From positions 1 through 64,000 of the forward strand of contig NZ_BAEG01000058.1 in the NCBI RefSeq assembly GCF_000238915.1: 64,000 bases of DNA, in the 5' to 3' direction. Below, piece by piece: positions 1 through 8,969 of the stretch. This DNA is from Arthrobacter globiformis NBRC 12137 (GTDB lineage: Bacteria; Actinomycetota; Actinomycetes; Actinomycetales; Micrococcaceae). The notes under the pieces were generated by a model. It worked only from the letters and a program-made list of their open reading frames with translations. It did no database searches and was not told where the DNA came from. Each line of letters opens with the position of its first letter. Position 1 is the stretch's first letter. The translations under genes and the position numbers were made by a program.

Positions 1-57
1 CGAATGGCCGCCGTCAGCATCATACTGAGCAACCTCGTCATTGGGGTTGTTGAACAT
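1..57 (-). CDS. 5' end of an unidentified protein, cut by the window edge
   Basis: Only the first 19 codons are visible, starting at an ATG on the minus strand. They are preceded by AAAGGATC, a plausible ribosome binding site six to eight bases upstream. The peptide begins MFNNPNDEVAQYDADGGHS and is polar, so no signal peptide or membrane segment is seen yet. It lies downstream of the glutaminase on the same strand and may be read with it. Family cannot be assigned from this fragment. Confidence 0.5.
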   Translation of the reverse strand, partial: MFNNPNDEVAQYDADGGHS

Positions 58-120
58 GGGTGATCCTTTCGACCGGTTGAAGGTCTAACTGAGGGTGGAA
101 CAGGAAAGTGCGGGGAACGC

Positions 121-1053
121 TTAGAAAACAGACCAGCCCGTGCGGTCCGAAAGGTCGGCGAGCGCGGCGCTGCCCGCCAGGGAATTGCCTTTTGCGTCCA
201 GGCGGGGACTCCAGACGGAGATGGCGCAGTGGCCCGGGACAATGACCAGGATGCCGCCACCCACGCCGCTTTTCCCTGGCAGTCCTACCCGGTAGGCGAA
301 TTCGCCTGCCGCGTCGTACATGCCGCAGGTCAGCATGATGGACCCAATGCGTTTCGCCTCGCTCCGGGACACCACGGTTCCCGACGTTCCGCGGCCTTCC
401 CGGGCGAGGAAGAGCCCTGCCTTGGCCAGTTCCGCGCAGGTCATCATGATGGAGCACTGGCGGACGTAGTTTTCCACGACAGCCTCGGCGGACTGCCTGA
501 GGTTGCCGAAGTCTTTGAGAAAGTGGGCAAGGGCCAGGTTGCGGCTGCTGTTGGAAAGCTCACTGACCGCGGCTGCCTCGTCGATGAACGGCCCCGGTTC
601 CCCCGTTTGTCCGGTGAGGAAGCGCAGGACCGCGGTGGCGGCGTCGGGCGTCTCTTCCATCAGACGGTCGGTGACCACCAGGGCGCCGGCGTTGATGAAC
701 GGGTTCCGCGGGATGCCGTGTTCCACTTCCAGCTGGACCAGGGAGTTGAAAGCGGAGCCGGACGGTTCGCGGAGCACCCGCGACCACAGCGCTCCGGAAC
801 TGTCGCGGCGCAGGGCCATAGCCAGGGTGAACACCTTGGAGATGCTCTGGATGGAGAAGGGGACATCGGCGTCCCCTGAGGTGAAGATCTCCCCGGCCGC
901 GGTGGCCACTGCTATTCCGAATCTGCTGAACGGAACCGCCGCCAAGGAAGGGATGTTGGCCGGAACAGAACCGGCTTCCCTTGGCGGCCTGTGGCTGCGG
1001 ACGATGTCATCGAGCATCGGGCCCAAGGGCGGAGCATCGATTGTCGTGGTCAT
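121..1053 (-). CDS. glsA: Glutaminase
   Basis: A 310-residue glutaminase that hydrolyses L-glutamine to glutamate and ammonia in the cytoplasm. It belongs to the serine-dependent beta-lactamase-fold family. The SISK stretch at residues 70-73 gives the family's SxxK nucleophile/lysine pair, and the FINAGAL motif and the late GKSGVGGGI motif are present. Length is normal. The ATG overlaps the stop of the upstream PucR-type regulator by four bases (ATGA), so the two are probably translationally coupled and the regulator may control glutamine use. The call is firm; which physiological signal drives it is not shown. Confidence 0.93.
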   Translation of the reverse strand: MTTTIDAPPLGPMLDDIVRSHRPPREAGSVPANIPSLAAVPFSRFGIAVATAAGEIFTSGDADVPFSIQSISKVFTLAMALRRDSSGALWSRVLREPSGSAFNSLVQLEVEHGIPRNPFINAGALVVTDRLMEETPDAATAVLRFLTGQTGEPGPFIDEAAAVSELSNSSRNLALAHFLKDFGNLRQSAEAVVENYVRQCSIMMTCAELAKAGLFLAREGRGTSGTVVSRSEAKRIGSIMLTCGMYDAAGEFAYRVGLPGKSGVGGGILVIVPGHCAISVWSPRLDAKGNSLAGSAALADLSDRTGWSVF

Positions 1054-2648
1054 TTCCTGCCTCGAAGGTCTTTATGGATGGCGGCCCATTCCTGAATATG
1101 CAGCAGGGCCACCAGTGCATCACGCGGATTGCCAAAGTCCAGGCCCGTGACCCGGGCGGCCTTGCTGATCCGGTAGTAGACGGTGTTCTTGTGCAGTGCC
1201 ATGCGTTTCGCGCATTCGGCCACGTCGAGCGAGGCGTCGAAGTACACAAGCAAGGTTTCCGCGAGGTCGCCGTCGTCCCGCAAAAGGGCGGAGAGGCTGC
1301 GGTGACGGAACGTCGAGGACAGAAAATTCCGGACGGCGTCACGGAAGAGGATTTCTCCCTCGAAGTCAGCCACCGTGGCCACGGTGGTGTCAGGGGAGGT
1401 GCGGACGCAGTCCAGCAGCGCCTCGGTGATCGGGGTAACCGTGTGGAGAGTCAACAGGTCCGGTGCCACCGGGCCGACGGCGGCAAAGGGGCTGATGCCC
1501 AGGTGCTTGCCGGCGTCCCGGATGATGGAGTCGGCCAGGCTCCGCAGCCCGGGTTCCGCCGCCGTGGACTGGAGCCCCGGGACGATCACCGCAGTGTCGC
1601 CCCTGAATTGCCCGACGACGGCGCATGCCTTGTAGGCGGCGGCGTGGATGGATGCCAGGCTGGCGAGTTCGCCGTGCTTGAGTGCGGCATCATCAGCCTG
1701 CGTGTCCGCGCCGGACATTCCGATCAGAATGAGCGCGGCTGGCCGTTCCGCCGGAATTTTCCCGCTGTGGGCACTGGCGGCAGCCTCCGCGGGGCCGGAC
1801 AGGATCCGCGCAATACGGTCTTCGCGCATGTGCACCGACTGCTGGTTGCGGTGCCGGATCAGCTCGGCGGAGGCCCGGGCCGCGGATCCCGTCAGCACGT
1901 AGTCGACATCCGCGCCGAATCCGTCCCCGGTCTCCTGAAGCCAGATGTAGCCCATGATCCGGTCACCGGCGAAGAGCGTGATGGCCACGCGTTCCCGCAG
2001 TCCGTCCTGCGGCCGGGCCGGCACGCGCACAGGCAGCCGGGTTCTGTGCAGCTCGCGGTAAGCGCCGAGGTCCTTGAGCAGCAGTTCGTATTTCCGGGGG
2101 CCGCGCCGGGTCAGGATGGATGCCTTGCGCAGTTCGTCGATGTCGTTCGAGACGGTGGAGTAGGCCAGGACCTTGTTGGCGGCATCCTCGATAACCACGT
2201 GGCTGGAGGTCAGCCGTGCAGTGGTCTGGGCGATGGCGAACAGGTCCTCTTCCAGCAGTGTCAGCACTTCGCTCTGGTAACTGCGCGGCTGGATCCGGTC
2301 CTTCGCGATCGACAGCAGCCGGTCCCAATCGGCAGCCGGGTCCACCAGCAGCAGCCCGCTGCCCGCTGCGGCCAGCAGTTCTTCGGCGTCGGTCAGCTCC
2401 TCACGGGTACCCTTGACCGCGACAACCTGCGGCGGATTCTTCAGCAGCCGTCGCAACGCGGGCAAAGCCGAGCGGCCGCGGACGCCGATCAGCAGGACAA
2501 AGGCTGTGCCGGCGTCGGACGTTTCATCATCAGCGTCGACGATCAAGAACCGTTCAATGCCCGATCGGTCAGGGGCTGGTCGCAGGATGAGGCTGGCGAA
2601 ACCCAGAGGGAAATCCGAAAGGATATCGTCCACCGTAACCGCGGGCAT
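1050..2648 (-). CDS. PucR-family transcriptional regulator
   Basis: A 532-residue cytoplasmic regulator with the PucR layout: an N-terminal ligand-sensing region (about residues 5-130), a long central GGDEF-like/sensor region and a C-terminal PucR helix-turn-helix (about 470-525; LDVAECAKRMALHKNTVYYR). PucR-type proteins usually activate purine, amino-acid or amine catabolism. I place the start at the ATG at 2648, with GAAGGAAG just upstream, rather than at an in-frame start 24 bases earlier that lacks a ribosome binding site. It overlaps glsA by four bases, so glsA is its most likely target. The ligand is unknown. Confidence 0.88.
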   Translation of the reverse strand: MPAVTVDDILSDFPLGFASLILRPAPDRSGIERFLIVDADDETSDAGTAFVLLIGVRGRSALPALRRLLKNPPQVVAVKGTREELTDAEELLAAAGSGLLLVDPAADWDRLLSIAKDRIQPRSYQSEVLTLLEEDLFAIAQTTARLTSSHVVIEDAANKVLAYSTVSNDIDELRKASILTRRGPRKYELLLKDLGAYRELHRTRLPVRVPARPQDGLRERVAITLFAGDRIMGYIWLQETGDGFGADVDYVLTGSAARASAELIRHRNQQSVHMREDRIARILSGPAEAAASAHSGKIPAERPAALILIGMSGADTQADDAALKHGELASLASIHAAAYKACAVVGQFRGDTAVIVPGLQSTAAEPGLRSLADSIIRDAGKHLGISPFAAVGPVAPDLLTLHTVTPITEALLDCVRTSPDTTVATVADFEGEILFRDAVRNFLSSTFRHRSLSALLRDDGDLAETLLVYFDASLDVAECAKRMALHKNTVYYRISKAARVTGLDFGNPRDALVALLHIQEWAAIHKDLRGRK

Positions 2649-2847
2649 GGGCTTCCTTCTGCGTCGATCCACCCGGACGGCTCTGTCCGGTCATCTCATG
2701 CTATCGAGCCGGAATCAGCCGAAATATGTGACGGAACCCAAATAGTTTTGTATGTTTTCGGTTTCCGGTCCAATGCGCCGCACGTTTTCGTTCCCGGCTG
2801 GCCCGTCGTCCTGACAGTGCAGCGGGGGCTTCGGGCAGACTGGTGCC

Positions 2848-3531
2848 ATGAGTGATGATTCGAAGGCGGTTACGACCCGGCGGTCGACAGTTGAGGACTG
2901 GACGCGGGCTTTGTCGGAGTCCGTCGGTTCCCCGGGCGGCGGCGCCGGGGCGGGCGTGATGCTCGCCATCGCCGCGTCACTGGCATCCATGGTCGCCGGA
3001 TATACGGAAGCTGACGGGCACCAGCGGCAGGAACTGGCTGATGTTCATGCCCGCGTGCGTTCGCTGCGGGAAGCCGCCCTTCGGCTGGCCGACGAGGACG
3101 CCTCAGCGTCCCAGGCTTTCGGCGCCGCCTTCCGGCTGGAGCCGGGGCCGGAACGGGAGAACGCGATACACGGGGCGTCCGTAGACGCCGCCAAGGCCTC
3201 TGCCGTGCTCGGCGAGCACGCCATCGATGCCATTGCGGACCTGGAGTGGCTGGCGTCCAATGGTAATCAGGCCCTGGTTGCCGATGTCGTCGTCGCCTTC
3301 GGGGCCCTGCGGGCAGCAGTGACCGGTGCCCGGACCAACGTGAGTTTCGACCTCGCCGCGCTCACCTCCGCAGGTCGCACCCTTGAACAGATTCGGGACG
3401 AGCAGCCGGCCCTGTGGTCGACAGTCGGGGACCTCGACGCCGCAGTCGAGCGGATCGACCGGCTGACGGCCGAGGTGGACCGCCGTTCCGCTCCTGCTGG
3501 TTCCGGTTCCCAGGGCGAAACCCGTCGGTGA
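2848..3531 (+). CDS. Cyclodeaminase/cyclohydrolase family protein (FTCD C-terminal-like)
   Basis: A 227-residue protein matching the stand-alone formiminotransferase-cyclodeaminase / methenyl-THF cyclohydrolase fold. The SVGSPGGGAGAGVMLAIAAS segment near residues 25-45 is the conserved glycine-rich helix start, and the rest is predicted all-helical. Family members act on formimino- or methenyl-tetrahydrofolate. It is divergent from the PucR gene across about 200 bases that probably hold both promoters. No histidine-degradation partner is visible here, so the exact folate reaction is open. Confidence 0.75.
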   Translation: MSDDSKAVTTRRSTVEDWTRALSESVGSPGGGAGAGVMLAIAASLASMVAGYTEADGHQRQELADVHARVRSLREAALRLADEDASASQAFGAAFRLEPGPERENAIHGASVDAAKASAVLGEHAIDAIADLEWLASNGNQALVADVVVAFGALRAAVTGARTNVSFDLAALTSAGRTLEQIRDEQPALWSTVGDLDAAVERIDRLTAEVDRRSAPAGSGSQGETRR

Positions 3532-3545
3532 CAGGCGGCGGGGGT

Positions 3546-3854
3546 TTAGCCGGCCAGCTGGCCGGGATCCGATGCAGGGACAATCGTGTGTCCCAGCGCC
3601 GAACCGAACAGTTCACGGGGCTCACACCCGTTGGCCCTGATCCAGAACAGCTCTCCCGAGGGCGTGACGGTTTCCACGTGGCCCACTCGGATGACCATTC
3701 CTGCTCTTTCCACCCTGACCTCTGTCCCAATGAGGTCGCGGGCGTCATGTGTGCTTCCTGCAGCTGTCCCCGGCGTCACTGTCGGTGGCTCCTTCGCTTC
3801 GAACGGCGTTGGCCTGACCCTTGGGTCCGGACCAGATAAATGAACATCATTCAT
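3546..3854 (-). CDS. Hypothetical protein, 102 aa
   Basis: A small soluble protein I do not recognise. The C-terminal half (about residues 42-95; IGTEVRVERAGMVIRVGHVE) looks like a small beta-barrel, and the N-terminal 40 residues are proline- and threonine-rich. No membrane segment or signal peptide is seen. The chosen ATG sits inside an inverted repeat (AATGAA-5 bases-TTCATT) and has no good ribosome binding site, so the true start could be further in. It ends close to the convergent cyclodeaminase-like gene. Confidence 0.5.
   Translation of the reverse strand: MNDVHLSGPDPRVRPTPFEAKEPPTVTPGTAAGSTHDARDLIGTEVRVERAGMVIRVGHVETVTPSGELFWIRANGCEPRELFGSALGHTIVPASDPGQLAG
3843..3854. repeat. Inverted repeat over a start codon
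   Basis: The motif AATGAA-CATCA-TTCATT spans about 3838-3854, with perfect six-base arms around a five-base spacer, in a locally AT-rich patch. It overlaps the start codon of the 102-residue hypothetical gene. It could be an operator or an mRNA hairpin that masks the start; neither is shown. Confidence 0.35.
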
Positions 3855-3901
3855 TTTATGCGGTCCGGGGCGTTATTCATAGCGGCAACGCCCGGAGTTG
3901 C

Positions 3902-4702
3902 TCAGGCGCCTTCGGGGTTCGGCGCCGACGGCCGGCTGCGCAACGTTTCCAGTGCTTCAGCCAGAGGCCTGCGGAGAGCAGCACCATGGCCCGGCAGCAC
4001 CACCGAGGCGTCGATTTCGTCCAGGCGATGGGTGGCTGCGAGCGCCTGTGCCGGGTCGGTGTGGAACATGGGATGCAGCATCTGCGGGCCGGCTGTCCGG
4101 CTCAGCGGATGGCCGCTGACGAACGAATCACCCACGGCTATCGCCCCGGCTTCAGGAAGCAGGATCGCGACATTGCCCGGTGTGTGCCCAGGCAGCAGGA
4201 CAGCCTCCGGCTTGCCGGGAAGGTTTCTCAACGTGTCGGCGGTCCAGGCCTGGGCCTCCGTTGCGGGCTTTGCCTTGAGGGCTCCCGACCTGATGACATG
4301 GACCATCCAGCGGAACACGCGCGGCCGCCAGGCGCGGACGATGACCTGGCCGAACGTGACCTGGTGTTGTTCCCTCCCTTGGACGTGGGCCAGCTCCTCC
4401 GGCGCGCACAGGACGGGTGTGCCATAGGTTTCGGAGAAGTAGGCCGCTGAACCGGTGTGGTCCACGTGGCCGTGCGTGATGAGCAAGGCCCGGGCATCCG
4501 TCGGCTGCAGGCCCAGACGGCGGATGGATTCAAGGAACAGCGGACGGTCGGACGGGTACCCGCTGTCGATGATCATGAATCCGGTCTCGTCGCGGACCAC
4601 GATCCAGTTTGATGCCGGTCCCTCGACGAAAAAGACACCGGGGGACGGCTCGGACGTACTGGAGGAGGCCTGCCATCTATGGGTTTGCTGCTTCACATGC
4701 AC
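3902..4702 (-). CDS. MBL-fold metallo-hydrolase
   Basis: A 266-residue metallo-beta-lactamase-fold hydrolase. THGHVDHTG at residues 76-84 is the HxHxDH zinc motif. Later metal ligands are supplied by LLPGHTPGN (histidine), AVGDSF (aspartate) and VLPGHG (histidine). These enzymes hydrolyse esters, thioesters or lactones; the substrate cannot be named. GTG codons at 4702 and 4696 are both possible starts, and the AGGAT just upstream is better placed for 4696. No signal peptide is seen, so it is probably cytoplasmic. It is divergent from the DHFR-fold reductase. Confidence 0.85.
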   Translation of the reverse strand: MHVKQQTHRWQASSSTSEPSPGVFFVEGPASNWIVVRDETGFMIIDSGYPSDRPLFLESIRRLGLQPTDARALLITHGHVDHTGSAAYFSETYGTPVLCAPEELAHVQGREQHQVTFGQVIVRAWRPRVFRWMVHVIRSGALKAKPATEAQAWTADTLRNLPGKPEAVLLPGHTPGNVAILLPEAGAIAVGDSFVSGHPLSRTAGPQMLHPMFHTDPAQALAATHRLDEIDASVVLPGHGAALRRPLAEALETLRSRPSAPNPEGA

Positions 4703-4833
4703 ATCCTAGCCACCGGCCTGTGGGGCCCGGTGCCCATTTCGCCCTCGCGTGGCTACCGCAAGTGTGCTTGTCTGTAGCAAGCAGCGCAGATCCGTCAGGG
4801 GTCCGCGGCCGTTGTTCGACGAGGTGACACGAC

Positions 4834-5466
4834 ATGAGGTTGACCACCACGACCAACGTCTCGGTTGACGGGGTCATGCAGGGGTTGGGCGGACCCGACG
4901 AGGACCGCAGCGGCGGCTTCGACCGTGGCGGATGGGCCATTCCGCTTCTCGACGCCGAAGCAGGGGACTATCTCAACCAGGCTTACGGCGGGGCGGATGC
5001 GTTCCTCTTCGGCCGCCGGACGTACGAGATCTTTGCAGGGTACTGGGGAGTGATGCCCGACCCGGACACCAACCCGATTGCCGCCGCGCTGAACAGCCGC
5101 CCCAAGTACGTGGTGTCCACCACTCTGGCCGACCCTCGGTGGGCGGGCACGACTGTCCTGCGGGGCGACGTTGGCACAGCCATCGCTGAACTGAAGACGA
5201 ATCACGACGGCGAGCTGCTGGTGCCGGGCAGCGGTGCCCTCGTCAGATGGCTGCTGGCCAACGACCTGGTCGACCAGCTCGACCTGGTCACCTACCCCGT
5301 CGTCGTCGGCCAGGGAACACGGCTGTTCCCCGATAGCGGTCCCGACATCGCGCTCGAACTGGTCAGCTCGCGGTCCACGTCCCGGGGGATCACCATCCAA
5401 ACATATCGGCCCAGCGGGCGGCCGGAGTACGCGGCGTCCACCGTCGGCCCAGAAGACGTGTTCTAG
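4834..5466 (+). CDS. Dihydrofolate reductase-fold (RibD C-terminal) family protein
   Basis: A 210-residue NAD(P)H-dependent reductase-like protein of the RibD C-terminal/DHFR fold. It starts with the typical beta-strand and SVDGVMQG motif, has a DAFLFGRRTYE helix in the middle, and contains the VPGSGALVRWLL nucleotide-binding segment near residue 130. The ATG follows a GAGGTG ribosome binding site. Such 'dihydrofolate reductase family' proteins are common in actinobacteria and usually have no known substrate. It precedes the ergothioneine operon by about 100 bases, which contain a separate promoter candidate. Confidence 0.85.
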   Translation: MRLTTTTNVSVDGVMQGLGGPDEDRSGGFDRGGWAIPLLDAEAGDYLNQAYGGADAFLFGRRTYEIFAGYWGVMPDPDTNPIAAALNSRPKYVVSTTLADPRWAGTTVLRGDVGTAIAELKTNHDGELLVPGSGALVRWLLANDLVDQLDLVTYPVVVGQGTRLFPDSGPDIALELVSSRSTSRGITIQTYRPSGRPEYAASTVGPEDVF

Positions 5467-5502
5467 CTGCGCCGATGATGGCGGATTCCGGTGGCCGGAC
5501 CG

Positions 5503-5531
5503 TTGACAAGGCCAAAAGGGGGCTGTTTAGC
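5503..5531 (+). promoter_or_regulatory. Candidate promoter of the ergothioneine operon
   Basis: A perfect -35 hexamer TTGACA (5503-5508) is followed after 17 bases by TTTAGC (5526-5531), a weak -10. It sits about 40 bases upstream of the egtA GTG start. The -35 and spacing are good and the -10 is poor, so it may need an activator or be misread. Confidence 0.4.
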
Positions 5532-5569
5532 TTGCCGCCAGAAGACTACCGCCGTCGAAGGAGCGCCGC

Positions 5570-6862
5570 GTGAACTCCGCTTTGCAGGCCGGGCGCGACA
5601 TCCGCCCGCTTTCCGAGTCCGAGGCCGAGGTGTATGTGGCCTCCGTGTGTTTCAAGACCGGACCGCCGGGCGCCGCCGGTGTGGAGGTCGAGCGAGTGGT
5701 ACACGACGTTGTGGATCCACAGATCCCGGTTCCGGTGGCACGGCTGAGCGCGGCCATTGCGGCATCTCCCGGGCCGCTGCCCGGCGGCGGGGTCATCACC
5801 TTTGAACCAGGGGGCCAACTGGAGGTGAGCTCCGCCTGCGCCCCCGGTCTTCCAGCCCTCGTCGCGGCGACCCGGGCAGACCTGGCAGCCGTTGCGGCCC
5901 GGCTCTCAAGGGCTGGTCTTTGCTTCGGACCTATGGCCCTGGACCCCGGCCGTCCAGCTGTGCGGTCATTGGCGCATCCGCGGTACGCGTCGATGGAACG
6001 GCACTTCGACCGTTTCGGCCCGGCCGGACGAACCATGATGTGCTCCACCGCTTCCCTTCAGGTTTCACTGGAAGCCGGATTCGACACTCCGGGGTCCACC
6101 GGTGCAGTGCAACGCTGGCACCGCCTGCATAATCTCCTTCCGGTTTTTGTCGCGATGTTCGCGAATTCGCCTTTCCTTCACGGCATCCCCAGCGGATGGC
6201 ACAGCAACCGGCAGCGCACCTGGCTGGACATTGACCCGACGAGGACCGGCGCCGTCCCTCGTTCGGAGGATCCACGCCAGGCGTGGGCGCGCTACGCCCT
6301 CGACGCTCTCGTCCTGTGCATCCCGTCCGAGGAGGCCTGCTGGGATCCGCCACGGGAGCTGACGATGCGCGACTGGCTGCAGGGGAGGGGGCCCAGGCCG
6401 GCGACGCTGGCCGACCTGAATTACCACCTGACAACCCTTTTCCCGCCGGTGCGGCCACGCGGATTCATGGAGCTCAGAGTGATCGACGCACAGGCAGGGC
6501 ACGACTGGGAACCGGTCACGGCGATCGTCACAGCGCTCATGGACGACGAACTCGCTGCCGATCTCGCCGCAGACGCCTGCGGGCCCCTTGCTGCGCTGAC
6601 CGATCCGATGCGAACTGCCGCCCGCGACGCGCTGACGGATCCCGTGCTCGCCGCCGCGGCCATCCGCTGCGCCGAGGCCGCCCTGATGGCGCTTCCCCGG
6701 TTAGGGGCGGACGCGTCAACCCGCAGACGGGCCGAACGGTTCGTGGAACGCAATACGGGGCGGAGCCGGTGCCCGGCGGACGAGCGCCTGGACGTGTGGC
6801 GAAGAACCGGCAGCTGGTTTGCCCGACCAGAGCCTGACGAGGAGGCCGACAATGCGGAGTGA
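5570..6862 (+). CDS. egtA: Glutamate-cysteine ligase of ergothioneine synthesis
   Basis: A 430-residue ATP-dependent glutamate-cysteine ligase that makes gamma-glutamylcysteine, the sulfur donor substrate for EgtB. The core shows the GCS2-like features FEPGGQLEVS (about residue 85), an MMCSTASLQVSLE strand and a late FMELRVIDAQ segment. It starts at GTG, preceded by AAGGAG. It is the first gene of egtA-egtB-egtC-egtD, and its end overlaps egtB by 11 bases. The neighbours make the EgtA assignment secure. The enzyme is soluble and cytoplasmic. Confidence 0.92.
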   Translation: MNSALQAGRDIRPLSESEAEVYVASVCFKTGPPGAAGVEVERVVHDVVDPQIPVPVARLSAAIAASPGPLPGGGVITFEPGGQLEVSSACAPGLPALVAATRADLAAVAARLSRAGLCFGPMALDPGRPAVRSLAHPRYASMERHFDRFGPAGRTMMCSTASLQVSLEAGFDTPGSTGAVQRWHRLHNLLPVFVAMFANSPFLHGIPSGWHSNRQRTWLDIDPTRTGAVPRSEDPRQAWARYALDALVLCIPSEEACWDPPRELTMRDWLQGRGPRPATLADLNYHLTTLFPPVRPRGFMELRVIDAQAGHDWEPVTAIVTALMDDELAADLAADACGPLAALTDPMRTAARDALTDPVLAAAAIRCAEAALMALPRLGADASTRRRAERFVERNTGRSRCPADERLDVWRRTGSWFARPEPDEEADNAE

Positions 6863-8201
6863 GCTTTCCGGAGCACCTGCCGATCCCGAAACTCTCAGGT
6901 CCTTCATCGCCGACGGGCTGGAACGGGCCCGGAACCGAACCCATGCGCTGACCGACTGCGACGAGGAAGATCTCCTAAAGCAGCACTCACCGCTCATGTC
7001 ACCACTGGTCTGGGACCTCGCACATGTAGGCAGCCAGGAGGAACTCTGGCTGGTACGTGACGTCGGCAAGATGGAACCGCTGCGGTGCGATCTCGACCAG
7101 ATGTACGACGCGTTCCAGCATCCGCGAAGCAGCCGCACGACGCTGCCGCTGCTATCGCCGCAGGAGTCACGGAAATACATCGCCGAGGTCCGCGACAAGG
7201 CGCTCGACATTCTGCAGCGGACCCCCTTGGAAGGCTCACCGCTGGTGAACCGTGGTTTCGCTTTCGGAATGATCATCCAGCACGAGCAGCAGCACGACGA
7301 AACAATGCTTGCCACGCACCAGCTCCGTATAGGAACGCCGGTCCTCCACGGTCAGCCTTTCGCGCCCGGCGTCGGACCCCAGGATCTGCATGCCCTGCCA
7401 CAGGAGGTTCTCATCCCTTCAGGGCCATTCACCATGGGGACGTCAGTGGAACCGTGGGCACTGGATAACGAACGCCCGTCCCATACAGTGGACGTGCCCG
7501 CCTACTGGATCGACACCCTTCCGGTGACCAATGGCGCCTACCGGCATTTCATAGACGACGGCGGATACCGGAATCCCCGCTGGTGGACCCCGGAAGGCTG
7601 GGATCACTGCAGGGGCGCCGGGCTGGCGGCTCCCAAGTACTGGGAACGCGACGGCGACGGCTGGAGCAGGACCCGGTTCGGCGTCGTCGAGCCTGTTCCG
7701 GACGATGAACCGGTGCAGCACGTGTGCTGGTTCGAAGCGGACGCCTACGCCCGGTGGACAGGGCGGCGGCTCCCGACCGAAGCCGAATGGGAAAAGGCGG
7801 CGCGCTTTGATCCCCGGTCCGGGCGTTCCCGGCGCTACCCGTGGGGGGATGAGGATCCTGCACCTCACTACGCCAATCTTGGCGGGTCAGCCCTCCGCCC
7901 GGCTCCGGCAGGCTCCTTTCCCGCGGGGGCCTCGCCACTGGGAGTGCGGCAGCTCATCGGCGACGTCTGGGAATGGGTCTCCAGCGACTTCCGCCCGTAT
8001 CCCGGATTCACCGCATTCCCGTATCCGGAATATAGCGAGGTGTTCTTCGGGTCCGACTACAAGGTGCTCCGGGGAGGGTCCTGGGCGGCGGATCCCGCCG
8101 CCTGCAGGGGCACTTTCCGGAACTGGGACTATCCGATCCGCCGGCAGATTTTTACCGGATTCCGCACAGCGCGCGACGTGACTCCGGTGGAGGGCGGCTA
8201 G
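6852..8201 (+). CDS. egtB: Sulfoxide synthase of ergothioneine synthesis
   Basis: A 449-residue non-haem iron enzyme that joins gamma-glutamylcysteine to hercynine with O2 to give the sulfoxide. The N-terminal DinB_2 domain supplies the iron-binding histidines: His58 (WDLAHVG), and His144 and His148 (HEQQH). The C-terminal half (about 190-445) is the formylglycine-generating-enzyme-like domain, ending in VLRGGSWAADP and FRNWDYP motifs. The ATG at 6852 is chosen because GAGGAGG lies eight bases upstream. This start overlaps the 3' end of egtA, which suggests coupled translation. Confidence 0.95.
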   Translation: MRSELSGAPADPETLRSFIADGLERARNRTHALTDCDEEDLLKQHSPLMSPLVWDLAHVGSQEELWLVRDVGKMEPLRCDLDQMYDAFQHPRSSRTTLPLLSPQESRKYIAEVRDKALDILQRTPLEGSPLVNRGFAFGMIIQHEQQHDETMLATHQLRIGTPVLHGQPFAPGVGPQDLHALPQEVLIPSGPFTMGTSVEPWALDNERPSHTVDVPAYWIDTLPVTNGAYRHFIDDGGYRNPRWWTPEGWDHCRGAGLAAPKYWERDGDGWSRTRFGVVEPVPDDEPVQHVCWFEADAYARWTGRRLPTEAEWEKAARFDPRSGRSRRYPWGDEDPAPHYANLGGSALRPAPAGSFPAGASPLGVRQLIGDVWEWVSSDFRPYPGFTAFPYPEYSEVFFGSDYKVLRGGSWAADPAACRGTFRNWDYPIRRQIFTGFRTARDVTPVEGG

Positions 8202-8204
8202 CCC

Positions 8205-8969
8205 ATGTGCCGTCATTTCGCCTACATCGGGAAGCCGATGCCGCTGGCCGAGCTGCTGTTCGCCCCCGACCATGGGCTTTTGGAGCAGTCGTGGGCGCCC
8301 CGCCGCCAGCGGTACGGGACAATCAATGCCGACGGATTCGGTGTCGGCTGGTACGCCCCGGACGATCCTGTGCCCGCCCGCTACCGCCGTGCCATCCCGA
8401 TCTGGGCGGACAGATCCTTCGCCGACGTTGCCCGGGTTACGTCCAGCGGGGCCGTGCTGGCAGCCGTCAGATCAGCAACACCGGGGATGACGCCTGAGGA
8501 GTCAGCCGCCGCGCCGTATGCCCATGGCCCCTGGCTCTTCAGCCACAACGGCCGCGTGGAAGGCTGGCCGCATGCGGTGGAAGAACTGGCCGCTTCACTC
8601 CCGCCGGCGCGACTGCTGGCCCTTGAGGCGCAGGTCGATTCGGCGCTGCTCTGGGCCCTCGTTCTGGAGCGGCTGGACGCCGGCGACGCCGCCGGGGAGG
8701 CGCTGATGCACGTGGTGAACGCTGTCTCAGCCGTCGCTGGAGGCAGATTCAACTTTCTGCTCACAGACGGCATGGCCATCGCGGCCACAGCCGCCGGCGA
8801 CAGCCTCTTTTGGCGCAACGGCACCGGGGGCGTCGTCGTCGCCAGCGAACCATGTGACGATGGCCCGGACTGGCACCAGGTGCCTGACCGTTCCCTCCTG
8901 ACCGCCACCGCAGGCAGCGTCGAAGTACGTCCCATTCCGGCACTCACGAAGGAGCACGCAGCCCCATGA
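8205..8969 (+). CDS. egtC: Class II glutamine amidotransferase, ergothioneine synthesis
   Basis: A 254-residue amidohydrolase that removes glutamate from the gamma-glutamyl-hercynyl-cysteine sulfoxide made by EgtB. It begins MCRHFAYIG, so Cys2 becomes the N-terminal nucleophile after methionine removal, as in all class II (Ntn) amidotransferases. INADGFGVGWY and FSHNGRVEGW are the usual substrate-pocket motifs. It follows egtB by three bases and overlaps egtD by four bases (ATGA). Confidence 0.94.
   Translation: MCRHFAYIGKPMPLAELLFAPDHGLLEQSWAPRRQRYGTINADGFGVGWYAPDDPVPARYRRAIPIWADRSFADVARVTSSGAVLAAVRSATPGMTPEESAAAPYAHGPWLFSHNGRVEGWPHAVEELAASLPPARLLALEAQVDSALLWALVLERLDAGDAAGEALMHVVNAVSAVAGGRFNFLLTDGMAIAATAAGDSLFWRNGTGGVVVASEPCDDGPDWHQVPDRSLLTATAGSVEVRPIPALTKEHAAP

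Noticed and set aside
981..2855. Long plus-strand open frame opposite the PucR gene
   Set aside because: Arginine- and glycine-rich shadow of the regulator in high-GC DNA, without a ribosome binding site or known motifs.
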